64,000 nucleotides of DNA from Nocardia sp. Its GTDB lineage: Bacteria > Actinomycetota > Actinomycetes > Mycobacteriales > Mycobacteriaceae. Both the position numbers and the translations under genes were made by a program. Of this stretch, positions 9,491-19,800 are shown piece by piece. The first letter of the stretch is position 1; every line of letters begins with the position of its first letter. The stretch is from NCBI GenBank assembly GCA_014360565.1, contig JACIXH010000001.1, positions 1 through 64,000 on the forward strand, in the 5' to 3' direction. The notes under the pieces are model-generated. The model ran no database searches and was not told the DNA's origin. It worked only from the letters and a program-made list of their open reading frames with translations.

Positions 9491-9637
9491 GTGATTATTG
9501 TGCGACCAGAGCCTGCAGCAGCCGATATTCGGGAATTGATGCTCCACCCGAACACGGTGTGGCCGAAAAGATATCAAAGCAAGGCTGCACGCAGGGATGC
9601 GGCATCCAAGATTGCCGATCCGTGGCCGCGCCAATGA
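9491..9637 (+). pseudogene. 5' remnant of an Mrr-like nuclease gene (48 codons)
   Basis: GTG 9491 opens a 48-codon ORF beginning VIIVRPEPAAAD that stops at 9635-9637. Over about 40 residues it matches the N-terminus of the 352-residue Mrr-like protein at 55154-56212: shared VIIVRP, LHP, VWP, RY, AR and D in register. The -10 box and its spacing are conserved too. The rest of the nuclease is absent, so this is a truncated duplicate, or a short gene sharing the N-terminal domain. It lies directly upstream of another nuclease gene. Confidence 0.6.
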
Positions 9638-9743
9638 CGCAGGGCGGGGCCGAACCTAACGATCAGGCCTTATATCGTCTGTATGGGTCGGCCGCGGGCT
9701 GACCCCACCGTCCCCGATCTACTCCGCAGGAGCCATACCCACG

Positions 9744-10679
9744 ATGGAACCGGAACAGGCCCTCGGACCTCAGAACCCAGGCGATGGGCCACTCCTCCGC
9801 CGAGTCCGACTCCACCAATCATGGTATCGAGCAACGGTGCTCGGGCTTCCGCGGTGGGGCACGACGCGAGGCCGCTCTCCCCGGCAACTCGGTAGCGTGC
9901 TGTGCGAACAGGACGCCGCCGCCGGTCTGAACTTTGTCTCCCTCGCCGTCAAACAGCTGTACGATGCCCGGCATGCGGCAGGGTGGGGAATCGACCCGTC
10001 TTCCATGGCCTACATGACCTCCAGCCAGGCACTGACCATCAACCTGTTCGGCCTCCTGAGCCAGGACGACGCATGGCTCCTCAGGTGCTTGAACGAGTGG
10101 CTCGGCCGGGTCGACCTCACGAGCATCGACACCGTTGAGCTGGAGTTCGCTCCTGCGCGCCGCAGCCAGCACCTCAATGATCAGACCCGCATCGACGTCC
10201 TCGTCGTCGTCGCGGGCGCCCGTGGCACGGAGGTCGTCGCGATCGAGATCAAGTATACGGACCGCTTCAACAGCCGGTACGTGGACATTTCCACACCCTC
10301 CTATCGCGAGCTGGCCATGAATAGCGGTATCTGGGCGGACCCCACGCACGTGCTGACAGATCGGCGCGTGAATCAGCTCACACGCATCCACGCATTGGCG
10401 ACATCGCACGGCCTATCACTCAACATCCGCACACCCGTCTCTCTACTCGTGTTGGCCCACGAGCTGGATACCTCAGCTGGCCAAATCGTCAACAAGTACA
10501 GGGAATGTGTCACCACATCAGTGGTGCAATTGATATCGCTCCGCACCGCCTGCGAATCAATCGCGACTACGGCCCCACCAAGTCAGCGAACCACTGCTCG
10601 GCTATTGCAACTCCGCTATGGGGACGAGCATGTGAGCGCGTGGCCACAACCGAGCCCGCGCTCAAGCAGCCTTCGGTAG
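9744..10679 (+). CDS. PGN_0703-like PD-(D/E)XK nuclease, putative restriction endonuclease
   Basis: A 311-residue protein. The N-terminal LHQSWYRATVLGLP and AGLNF motifs resemble the PGN_0703 family of putative restriction endonucleases. A PD-(D/E)XK-like core is visible as RIDVLVVVAG followed by VVAIEIKYTDRF, giving the Asp ... Glu-x-Lys arrangement of metal-dependent nucleases. ATG 9744 follows a GGAG box. It is convergent with brxHI (61 bp between stops) at the end of the BREX operon, so it is likely an additional defence nuclease. Target specificity cannot be read from the sequence. No partner methylase of its own is seen. Confidence 0.72.
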   Translation: MEPEQALGPQNPGDGPLLRRVRLHQSWYRATVLGLPRWGTTRGRSPRQLGSVLCEQDAAAGLNFVSLAVKQLYDARHAAGWGIDPSSMAYMTSSQALTINLFGLLSQDDAWLLRCLNEWLGRVDLTSIDTVELEFAPARRSQHLNDQTRIDVLVVVAGARGTEVVAIEIKYTDRFNSRYVDISTPSYRELAMNSGIWADPTHVLTDRRVNQLTRIHALATSHGLSLNIRTPVSLLVLAHELDTSAGQIVNKYRECVTTSVVQLISLRTACESIATTAPPSQRTTARLLQLRYGDEHVSAWPQPSPRSSSLR

Positions 10680-10739
10680 CCGGGCAACGAGAATTGGCGA
10701 CCCACGCTGCGATGGAGTAGCGCCTCACCCGATCGGTTC

Positions 10740-12854
10740 CTAGGCGAACCGCACCCGATCCGCCAAGACCTCCTCTGCGCTACGGATGTCGGCGACTCGT
10801 GCCCCCAACGTAGCCATCGCCAGCTCGGTCGGCAAGGCTGCGCTGAACTTCAAACCAGTCAGCGCCTTCTCACTCACCTCCGGCATCCGCAGTTGCTGGT
10901 CTCGGTCCGGCACGGCTGCCTTCCATATCGCGGGATCGACACCGTCCCGCAGCCGGATGAAGCGGTCGTCGAAACGCTGGAACGGATCGACCAGGCCGCC
11001 CATATTGGCCACCAACGTGGCATTGGCCCGGAATCCTGCCCAGGTCCACCACCGCACATCGTCGCCGTCGTCACCTCGAACGATCAGCGTCGCATCGGAA
11101 TGGACCCTGCCAGCATGCTCCTGGCGTAAGACCGCGAGCTGACTCACCGCGCGGTGTGTCAACCGGACCGGCGGATCCTCCCCAAGCAGCACATCCCGCA
11201 TCGACCGTGCCAGCTCGAATCCCAGACCTTGCGTCCCGAGACTGGTCCACCGCGCCTTGCCACCCCCATCCGCCGGCTCGACGAAGCACCGCCGCCGCTG
11301 CCAATCGATATGGGTGACGCGCCAACTGCGCCCGCCAAGCAGTAGCCGCCGATCCCCGCGAACCTCCTCGGTCAGCACGCTCGGACCGATCCGCCCCAGC
11401 TCGACGCGGCCGGTGAGGACCGTGAATTCGGGTGGTCCGGTGAACACCGCGGTCATGTCCATGAAGTGGCGGCGACCGAATTTCCGCTCGGCTTCCGGAC
11501 CGATGTGCAGCATCCCGCCGTCGCTGTCGAGGAATCCCCGGTCGATGAGGTGCCGCAGGATGGGTTCGGCGGTGGAGTCGAAGGGCGCCAACCCGTTCCA
11601 CTCGCGCACCCATTGCCGGTCACCGATCCGGTTCTGCTGCAAGCACAACGCGAGGATCTGCTGGGCGACGATGTGGAGTGGTTGCGGTGGCGCGACGACC
11701 GGTTCGACCCAGCCTCTCCCCCACAGCAACAGCAACCCCGCAGCCTTGAGTAACCCGTCGGGCTCGGTGGCGAGGAACAGACAGTTTCTGGTGCTGCCGG
11801 TCCGCCGGCCGGTCCGTCCGATCCGCTGCAGGAACGACGCGACAGTGGAGGGCGCGTTGATCTGGATCACCCGGTCGAGGTCGCCGACGTCGATGCCGAG
11901 TTCCAGGGTGCTGGTGGACACGATGACGCAGTCACGCGCGTCAGCGAACGCCTCCTCAGATCGGCGCCGCTCGTCCGCGGACAGCGACGCGTGGGACAGG
12001 AACGTCGTGATCCCCTTCTCCCGCAACAGATGCCCGAGTTGTTCCACGGTTTGCCGGGATTCACAGAACACGAGCCGTTTCTGGTCGCCGTGCAGCGACG
12101 CGATCACCGTCGCCGCGTTGGCGAGTGTCCCGACGTAATCGAGTTCGACTTCACCCTGCGGCGGCCCCGACACGGCACCGGACCGCCCGGACTCCGGTGC
12201 GACGACAATCCCAGGGCGGGTGCCCACCCCTGCGCCTTGCAGCCAGGTGAGCAGCTGATCCGGGTTTCCGACGGTGGCCGAAAGTCCCACACGTTGAATC
12301 GGCCGCCCGACGAGGTGGGTCAGCCGCTCCAGTACGGCCAGCAGGTGCCAGCCGCGGTCATCACCGGCGAACGCATGGACTTCGTCGATAACGACGGCCC
12401 GCAGCCCGGAGAACAGGTCGCGATGGTCGACTTTCGCGCTCACCAGCATCGCTTCGAGCGATTCCGGTGTGGTGAGCAGGATGTCGGGCCGCTCACCCAG
12501 TACCGCGCGCCGACCGGACTGTCCGATGTCGCCGTGCCACACCGCGGCTCGCCGCCCGACCCAGCCCGCGTACCGATCCAGGCGGGGTGCGAGGTTGTTC
12601 AACAGCGCCTTCAACGGGCACAGGTACAGCACTGACACCCCCTGCCAGCTGTCCGAGGTCATCCGCGACAGCAGCGGGAACATCGCGGCCTCGGTCTTGC
12701 CGCCCGCGGTCGGCGCGAGCAGCAAAGCGTCGGATCCCGCGGTCAACGGTTCGATGGCCGCACGTTGCAGCGGCCGCAGTTCCTGCCAGCCCAACGTGTT
12801 GACGATGTGGTGCACGAGCACCGGGTCCAGCTTGTCGAGTGCGCGCTCGCTCAC
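10740..12854 (-). CDS. brxHI: BREX type 2 helicase BrxHI
   Basis: A 704-residue Lhr-like superfamily 2 helicase, the last gene of the BREX operon. Motif I is APTAGGKT (47-54), the DEAH-type box is IDEVHAF, and the motif VI region is QRIGRTGRRTGS. The C-terminal half is the helicase-associated region. ATG 12854 overlaps the brxD stop by four bases, consistent with translational coupling. Type 2 BREX systems typically carry brxD and brxHI after pglZ, exactly as here. The precise role of the helicase in exclusion of phage DNA is not established. Confidence 0.92.
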   Translation of the reverse strand: MSERALDKLDPVLVHHIVNTLGWQELRPLQRAAIEPLTAGSDALLLAPTAGGKTEAAMFPLLSRMTSDSWQGVSVLYLCPLKALLNNLAPRLDRYAGWVGRRAAVWHGDIGQSGRRAVLGERPDILLTTPESLEAMLVSAKVDHRDLFSGLRAVVIDEVHAFAGDDRGWHLLAVLERLTHLVGRPIQRVGLSATVGNPDQLLTWLQGAGVGTRPGIVVAPESGRSGAVSGPPQGEVELDYVGTLANAATVIASLHGDQKRLVFCESRQTVEQLGHLLREKGITTFLSHASLSADERRRSEEAFADARDCVIVSTSTLELGIDVGDLDRVIQINAPSTVASFLQRIGRTGRRTGSTRNCLFLATEPDGLLKAAGLLLLWGRGWVEPVVAPPQPLHIVAQQILALCLQQNRIGDRQWVREWNGLAPFDSTAEPILRHLIDRGFLDSDGGMLHIGPEAERKFGRRHFMDMTAVFTGPPEFTVLTGRVELGRIGPSVLTEEVRGDRRLLLGGRSWRVTHIDWQRRRCFVEPADGGGKARWTSLGTQGLGFELARSMRDVLLGEDPPVRLTHRAVSQLAVLRQEHAGRVHSDATLIVRGDDGDDVRWWTWAGFRANATLVANMGGLVDPFQRFDDRFIRLRDGVDPAIWKAAVPDRDQQLRMPEVSEKALTGLKFSAALPTELAMATLGARVADIRSAEEVLADRVRFA

Positions 12855-14164
12855 AGCGGCAGATCGATGTCGTCGGCCGAGACCGCGTTCCGTTCGACCT
12901 CGGTCAGTTCATCGCCACGCAGCGTCAACGCGTAATGCTTGCGCGGATCCCACTCGGGGAACTGCTCGACCCGGTCGAGCACGTCCGACACCAGCTTCTT
13001 CAGGAACACCCGCGGCGCGATCCCGACGTTGCCGCCGAGCCGGCCCGTCACCGCGCGCGCCAAGTCCTCGATGTAGGCGGCGTCGACGGTTTCGGACACT
13101 CGGGGGCAGTCGTAGGCCGCGGTGTACAGGTCGGTGACCTTCCCGCCGAGTTCGACCAGTGCCTCGATCGTGAAGCCGGGCAACCGGATCTGCGTCGCCC
13201 GGGGGTTGTCCCAGCGCGGGTCGGGGCCGAAGTCGGTGGCCAGTCGCTGCGCCAACGGCGCCAATCGTTGGACACCCTGCTGCCCGTCGTAGAACGCTGG
13301 TGTTCCCGTGATCACCAGGTACAGGCCGGGGAATCGGCCGCCGTGAACGTCGTCGACGAGCTGCCGCAACGCGTTCAACGCCTTGTCCCTGGCGTCGGAG
13401 CGAACCCGCTGCAAGGTCTCGACCTCATCGAGCACGACAAGCAGCCCGTCGTGCCCGCTGTCACGCAGAACGGTCAGCAGTCCCTGAACGAAACTCAACG
13501 CACCGAAGTGGTCCAGGTCGCCTTTGACGCCAGCCTCACGCCGGACACCCGCGGCGACATGCGGTTGCCCGCCGAGCCACGCCGCGAGCCCGTCCGCGCC
13601 CGCGTGGTCACCGGCCGCGCCAGCCGCACGGTAGCCGCGTAGGGCGGCCGCGAAACCTGGTGTGCTGCGGGAGATGTCAGCGAGGCGCTGTTCCAGCAGT
13701 TTCCCGACCGCCGCGTCGAGGGCTTCCGCGTCGTTTTCTGACACGGTGCCGTCGGCGAGAACGTCTTCCTCGAGCGCGAAGATCCACCCGTCGAGAATGG
13801 GCCGCAGCGCGCTGGGCGGGAACTGTTCCGTCGAGAGTTGTTCCACCAGTCGCCGATACACCGTCTCCATCCGATGCAGCGGCGTCTCGGTCTCCGAGAT
13901 CTGCACCTCGGCGACCGCGAAGCCCCGCCGCTTGGCCCGTTCAGCCAACCAGCGGGTGAAAAACGTTTTACCTGCACCGTATTCACCGCGGACCGCCTTG
14001 AACACGCTGCCGCCGCTGGCGACTCGGTCCAGGTCCGCGTCGAGGGCCTCGGTGAACCGGTCGAGCCCGACCGCCAGCACATCGAGTCCGTTGACCGGCA
14101 CCGCACCCCGGCGCAGTGCCTCGATGATGTCGTGGCGGCGCCGGGCAGACACGTTCCCGATCAC
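12851..14164 (-). CDS. brxD: BREX type 2 ATP-binding protein BrxD
   Basis: A 437-residue P-loop ATPase of the BrxD (DUF2791) type. The Walker A motif is GEYGAGKT (60-67), followed by FFTRWLAERA. The Walker B segment LLVVLDEVETLQ lies near residue 245. The N-terminus RRHDIIEALRRGAVPVNGLD is characteristic of the family. ATG 14164 overlaps the pglZ stop, and the gene itself overlaps brxHI. The length is normal for BrxD. Confidence 0.92.
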   Translation of the reverse strand: MIGNVSARRRHDIIEALRRGAVPVNGLDVLAVGLDRFTEALDADLDRVASGGSVFKAVRGEYGAGKTFFTRWLAERAKRRGFAVAEVQISETETPLHRMETVYRRLVEQLSTEQFPPSALRPILDGWIFALEEDVLADGTVSENDAEALDAAVGKLLEQRLADISRSTPGFAAALRGYRAAGAAGDHAGADGLAAWLGGQPHVAAGVRREAGVKGDLDHFGALSFVQGLLTVLRDSGHDGLLVVLDEVETLQRVRSDARDKALNALRQLVDDVHGGRFPGLYLVITGTPAFYDGQQGVQRLAPLAQRLATDFGPDPRWDNPRATQIRLPGFTIEALVELGGKVTDLYTAAYDCPRVSETVDAAYIEDLARAVTGRLGGNVGIAPRVFLKKLVSDVLDRVEQFPEWDPRKHYALTLRGDELTEVERNAVSADDIDLPL

Positions 14165-16872
14165 GGCTGCCCCAGCTGGAACTGCTCACACAGCAGCGCG
14201 GTGTCCAGCTTCACGGTCTGACCGTCCGCGTCGATGTCCAAGACTGGATAGCCCTCCACCTGCAACAACTTTCGTAGCGCGGTGACAGTGCCGGTGATCC
14301 GGTGCGCGGGCACTCCCGCGTGTGCGGCCATGGTATCCATCGTGGCCCGCCCACCACCGGCCAGCAACGCGGCCAGCAACGCCGCGACCCGGTCATCGGG
14401 CAGCAATCCGCGAGGGTTCCCCTTCTTACGCTGGGCGTAGACATCGCTCACCAGTAGCGCCTCGATCATCGCCGGACGCGCCACCTGCTGCGCAGCCTCG
14501 GCAGGGCTGGCGTCGACGTCGTCGAACAAGCTCGGTTCCGGCGTGGACCGTTTGCCGGTCTTCGTCTCGAGCACCAACGGGGTGTCGGGCAGCGCCTCGC
14601 GCCACCAGTCGGGGCCGGCGACCGGCGCACCGGCCCACCCGGGTACATCCTTGTCGTCGCCGGCGGTGAACACGAGCAGCGGGATCACCGCTTCGGCGGG
14701 TGCGGCCCCACCGTGATAGCCCTCCTTGCGCGGCCCGTACCGCAACTCCTCGCGCCACGGCAACACCACCGCGCCGCCGCCCTTACCGACCCGCGACCCG
14801 TGCACGGCGACCTCCCCGTCACCAGCAGGGGGTTGCGCTGGGCGCCAACGGTTTTCGCTCGACGGCGACGCCACGACCTTCGCGTCGGGACCGCGGTCGA
14901 TCACATGACCGTGGTCGGAGATCATGACCACGACCCGGTTCCGCGCGTAGGTCATCAAATCCCGTACGGCGGCGACCGTGTCGGTGCTCCACACCGTGAT
15001 GCCCGGCGTGCTGCGGTCCAGCGCGTCATCGATGGTGTTCACCACGGCGGCGACCAGCCGGACCCGGTCATCGGCCACCGCGTCGGTCACCGCCGCATCA
15101 AGGACCGACCCGGCTCCTGATCGCTGGCCACCTTTGTGCACCAACATCCCGTCCGGGTACCGCCCAGCGAACGCGGCCCGTTCCGCGTCCGCCTGCCCGA
15201 CCGCGATCCGCCCCGACAGCAGGCTGCACCGGCTGACCTCGGTGATCGTCGGCAACGCCGCGAGCACACCCGCACGCGGACCACCGCCGGGTGTGAGCTC
15301 AAGCCAAGTCCCGGTGCGGGTCACTGATTCGGCGAGTTCGGTCGCCGCGGCCACGCTCATCCCGTCGAGCACGATCAGCAGGACCGGTTTGCGCCGCAGG
15401 ATCGGCGCGACCACCCGATCCAGCACGTCCTCGACCCGCAGCATCGCGCCCGGCTGCGCTTCCGCGGCGGTGTCGGCGGCCAGCAGGACCGCGAACTGTT
15501 CGTCGTGGCGTGCCCGCCGCGCGTCGACCCGGCGGTACAGCTCCTTGTACGCCTCGGCGATGTCGACGTCACCGGCGAACACATCCAGGCGGGCACGGTC
15601 CACCCAGCCGTCGACCAGGATCTGCCGCTGCAACGCCTCGAGCAGCGTGCGTGGCGCAGCGGACTCCGGGAGGGCGAGCCACCGCAACAACCGCACCGCC
15701 ATCCGCGCGGTCTCGACCCGGTGGTGGTCCTCTGTCGCGGTCCGGTGTCCTTCGACGACGTCGAGCTTCGTCTGCGCGGCAGCGACCTTGTCGACTGTCA
15801 CGGTCTTCGACGACAACGCGGCCTGAACCGCAATACCGAAGTCCCGCATCCGCATCGCGAAACCGGTCGGCAGCAGGTCTGAAGCACCCAGCGTGGCGAC
15901 AGCGTCGATGTCGACAGCCAGTTTCTCCGCGCGGTGGAACATTCTGGCCACCGCGTGCGGGTCGGTGTCGGAAGCGCGGACCACCCAGGCTTCCGCGGTG
16001 GCCCGCAGCGCGTTGGCCTGCGCATCAGTCAGGCGGTTGCCACCGAAGAATGGTTCGAGCCGGGCCCGCGTGACCGCGACCACCGTCCCGACATCGGCCA
16101 CTGCGGCTGCCCGCCCAGCGGCAGGACCAATCGACGCTGTTGACGTGGGCCAGGCGGCGGCGGCGAGCAGACCCAGCGGAATCGCGTCGCTGCCGTACCC
16201 GGCACGGACCGCCGCCATGATCGGCACCGCCGCCGGACCGGCGATGTCGGTGAGATAGCTGGCGATTCCTTCGAGCAGGTCGCCGGGTAGTTTGCTGAAC
16301 CGCAACACTTTCGCCGCGTCGCTGCTCCAGTCCAGCAGGCCACCGGCGTCGAGCTGGTCGGGTGCCAGACCCGACAATTGCGCGGTCAGACACCGCAACA
16401 CGTGGTCGCGGGTGACGATCACGCCGGGCGGCGCCGGCCAACCCGATTCGGGCGCGTACTGAGCGAGGGCGTCGGCGATCCAGCTGCCGCCGCCGTAGCG
16501 GCTGTCCACGATGCTGGGGTCCAGATTGTTGGTCTCGAACATCTGCCGGACCAGGTCCCACCGGTCGACACTGCGCACCTGCGCGCGACTCAAATGTGCG
16601 AGCAGGCCGTCGCCGAGCTCACTGTCGCTGAGTTCGGTGAGCAGCACCAGCCGCTCATCACCGGACCGGTCATGCAACGCGGCCCGCACCGCCAGCGGAG
16701 TGGGACACGGGACGACACGGGCCGTGGTCTCACCGATCCGCAGCACCGGATCACCCGGCCACTGCGGGATCGCGCGCAACGCGATGACCCGGCGGGTGTC
16801 TTCCTTCTCCCCCAGCCAGGACTCGACTTTCCGGCGAATCACCGCCGGCCGCACCGGTTCCCGGCTCATCAC
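14161..16872 (-). CDS. pglZ: BREX type 2 phosphatase-domain protein PglZ
   Basis: A 903-residue protein with an alkaline-phosphatase-superfamily PglZ domain. The metal-ligand region LLIVLDGMS has Asp503, and a second ligand block, MISDHGHVIDRG, lies near residue 650. PglZ is a hallmark BREX protein. In the Streptomyces coelicolor Pgl system it counteracts PglX toxicity. The start overlaps the end of pglY (16869-16872), and ATGATG offers two adjacent start codons. No key residue is obviously missing. Confidence 0.94.
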   Translation of the reverse strand: MMSREPVRPAVIRRKVESWLGEKEDTRRVIALRAIPQWPGDPVLRIGETTARVVPCPTPLAVRAALHDRSGDERLVLLTELSDSELGDGLLAHLSRAQVRSVDRWDLVRQMFETNNLDPSIVDSRYGGGSWIADALAQYAPESGWPAPPGVIVTRDHVLRCLTAQLSGLAPDQLDAGGLLDWSSDAAKVLRFSKLPGDLLEGIASYLTDIAGPAAVPIMAAVRAGYGSDAIPLGLLAAAAWPTSTASIGPAAGRAAAVADVGTVVAVTRARLEPFFGGNRLTDAQANALRATAEAWVVRASDTDPHAVARMFHRAEKLAVDIDAVATLGASDLLPTGFAMRMRDFGIAVQAALSSKTVTVDKVAAAQTKLDVVEGHRTATEDHHRVETARMAVRLLRWLALPESAAPRTLLEALQRQILVDGWVDRARLDVFAGDVDIAEAYKELYRRVDARRARHDEQFAVLLAADTAAEAQPGAMLRVEDVLDRVVAPILRRKPVLLIVLDGMSVAAATELAESVTRTGTWLELTPGGGPRAGVLAALPTITEVSRCSLLSGRIAVGQADAERAAFAGRYPDGMLVHKGGQRSGAGSVLDAAVTDAVADDRVRLVAAVVNTIDDALDRSTPGITVWSTDTVAAVRDLMTYARNRVVVMISDHGHVIDRGPDAKVVASPSSENRWRPAQPPAGDGEVAVHGSRVGKGGGAVVLPWREELRYGPRKEGYHGGAAPAEAVIPLLVFTAGDDKDVPGWAGAPVAGPDWWREALPDTPLVLETKTGKRSTPEPSLFDDVDASPAEAAQQVARPAMIEALLVSDVYAQRKKGNPRGLLPDDRVAALLAALLAGGGRATMDTMAAHAGVPAHRITGTVTALRKLLQVEGYPVLDIDADGQTVKLDTALLCEQFQLGQP

Positions 16873-19800
16873 GGCAGCACCTCCCAGGAGATCCGCACCC
16901 TGGCGCCCGCCGCGATGAGCGACTCGATCTCACCGAGGACCGCCTGCGCGGCCACCTTGTCGGTCACCTCACGTGACCGGCCAACCGCCGGCTGGGTACC
17001 TCCGCCCGACTGCTTCGGGTGTTCTTCAGGGTCGCTGACAGCCTTACCGGAGTCGGAGGGCACCAGGGGTTCGATCGGCTGGGCCGGGTTGGTGGTCGGC
17101 AGTGTGATCGATGGTGGCGGCTGCATAGCGAGCAGCTGTTCGGTCGAGGTCACCGCACGCTCGAGCGCCCCCGACAGTTCAGCGACGTTCTGTTCCCGCC
17201 GCGCGGCGTCGCGCAGTTCGGTGACGATCAGCGCCGCCCGCTCGTCAGCGGCAGCCTTGTCGACCATCGCCGACAACAGCGTCCACCGAGCGCGCCCGAG
17301 AGCCTCACACACCCGCTGGGCCTGTTTGAACGCCGTGCTCGCGGCGATGTCGTCGGCGGAACCGAAGTCGGCTTCAGCGACCAAACCCACCACGACGACA
17401 TCGTCGGACTCGCCGTTGATGTCGCGCAGCACCCGCGCCACCCGCTTCGCGGTGGCCAGTCGCCCGGTCCGCGCGTCCGCGTCGATCCCGAGGATCGCGG
17501 CATGCTCGGTCAGTTGCTCGATCAACCGCACCGTCGGATCGTGATATTGCGCGGCGATCCGCCGGATCGTGGTCCCGAACTCGGCCAGCGTGGTGGGGTT
17601 CAGGTAACCGGGCAACGCCTCCCCGAAAATCGGTTTGGCCCGCTCGACCGCCCGCGCCCAGGACGCGGGTTCCGGCATCGCCGGCCGCCGCAGCACCAAG
17701 GCGTCGGTCACCTGCTGCACTGCCTGCACCGCGAACCGTGAAGTCCCCTGATACCAGGCCAAGCCCTGTTCGAGCGCGAACACCGCGAGAATCAGATTCT
17801 GCAGGTCACGGTCGAACCCCCGGGCCGGCCGCTCCAGCAGATCGCGCAACACCTGGACTGGATAGTCGTCGGTGTAGCCCGCCCGCGCCGCCGCCTGCAA
17901 CAAGTGATTGCTCCACCAGCAGGTGTTGTTGTTCAGGACGTAGATGTTCTCCGTCAGCTCACCGAGCCGCAGGTGATTGCTGATCCGCTTCACCGTCGAC
18001 TTGTCGCTCGTGGTCTCGACCTTCGCGCGACGCGCCTCGTCCGCCGCCGCGCCGCGCGCGTATTCGAGGACCTTGTTCAATTCGGCCCGGGTGACCGGTC
18101 TCTCGTCCTCCGGCAGGTTCGGCTCGCCAGGATAGGACCACTTCAGCAGGTCAGCCGTCAGATTGGCGAACGCGGCGTCGAACGTGCCGCCCCGCAGATC
18201 GCCGAGCGCGGCGCCCTCAGCGAGAGTGTGGAGCACTCCGACGTCGTCGGGTTCGACATCGGTGTCAGTGGCCTGCGCCCGCACCACCCCGTAGGCCCGC
18301 CGCAGCCCGTCCGACAACGCCGCACGCAGGTGCCGCTGACGGTCCTGCAAGTAGGTTTTGCCCGCCTGCCGGTCAGCCACCGACCAGTCGGTGGCCAGGT
18401 TCGACAACCGGTCCCCATTGCCACCGCTACCGAGGAGGTAGTTGATCCGCGCCAGCTGCGTCAGCCTGGTGTGCAGTTCCTCGGTAATGAAGTACGGCAA
18501 CCAAAACACCGTCCGCGAGCCACGATCGAGCTGCTCGATCCGCGCCAAGTCGTCGCGCCGGTTCCCCCCGATATCGAACGGATAGTCGACCACCACCCGC
18601 CAGGTCTCCCCCGTCGCATACAGCGCACTGTCAGGAAAATTGACGTTGTCGCGCACGTTGGCGAACGTCACGATCACCTGCTGGCGCCGACCCCGCCAGT
18701 CCCGCTGATAGGTCAGGTCGCCGAACGTCCCTTCGCCGCTGGGAATCCCGATCCCCGCGCACACCATGTCACGCACCAGCGACTGCAACACCCCGGTCGT
18801 GGTCTCCCGGTCCGGGACCAGATCCAGCAACCGGTCATAATTCACCGTCGATAACTTCAGCGAGAACACCGGATCCGGACCGTCGGTTCTCTGCAGTTCA
18901 CCGGCATCAGCGGCGAGCTTCGTCAACTGACCGATCACGATCTGCGCTTCCCAGCCCGGCACCGGCGCCTTAATGCTGCCGAAGTTCAACGCATGCAACC
19001 GCGACGCCGTGAGAGTGTGCAGCGCAGGCACTTCCGGCACCAACGCACCCAGCAGCAGTGTGCGGACCAACCTGTCATCACGCTGGAAATCCTCGCTCGT
19101 CGCGGATTGCGCCTCGGTGACGTTGTTGAGCGCCAACACCAGCGGCCGCAACTTCTGCAAATACGTGTCGCGCGCGGCTTGGAACTGCTGCTTCAGCTTT
19201 GCCCGGTCCGGCAGTTCCCCACGCAACACCAGCGGCTCGAACAGCTCCGCCACACCGATCAAGTCGTTGACCGCCAACCTGTCGCGGCGTTGGACCAGCA
19301 GTTCGGTCATCACCCGCAGCGCGGTCCGCTCCCGCTGCAACGCCTGCGACAACGCGACCAGGCTGGCGACCAAAGCCGGCGAGAACGGATACAGCCGCCG
19401 GAACGTCAACCGGTCCGACCCGACACCGGCGTCGTCGTACTGCGCACCCGACAGCAGCACATCCCACACCTCACGGTTGTTCCGAACCGCCTCGAACGCC
19501 TGATCGATGATCCCGCGTGCCTGTTCCGCCGGGACCTCGGCGGTGCCCGGGCGCAGCAACCGGCGTTCGGTGATTTCCGGAAGGTTCGTGTCGGCGAGCA
19601 CGATGTCGGAGCCGAATCTGCCCTGCACACTTCGCATCACCGCGGCGAGCACATCTCGCTCAGTGCCGCCGACCTGCGGACCGAGGAATTCCTCGAGGTC
19701 ACGCTGGCGCGACACGAACGACACCAGCGGCAACGGCCGTGCGGTGTCAGACGACTCGACCAGCTTGTTCAGCTTCGCACCCTCGGTGGTGACGAACGTC

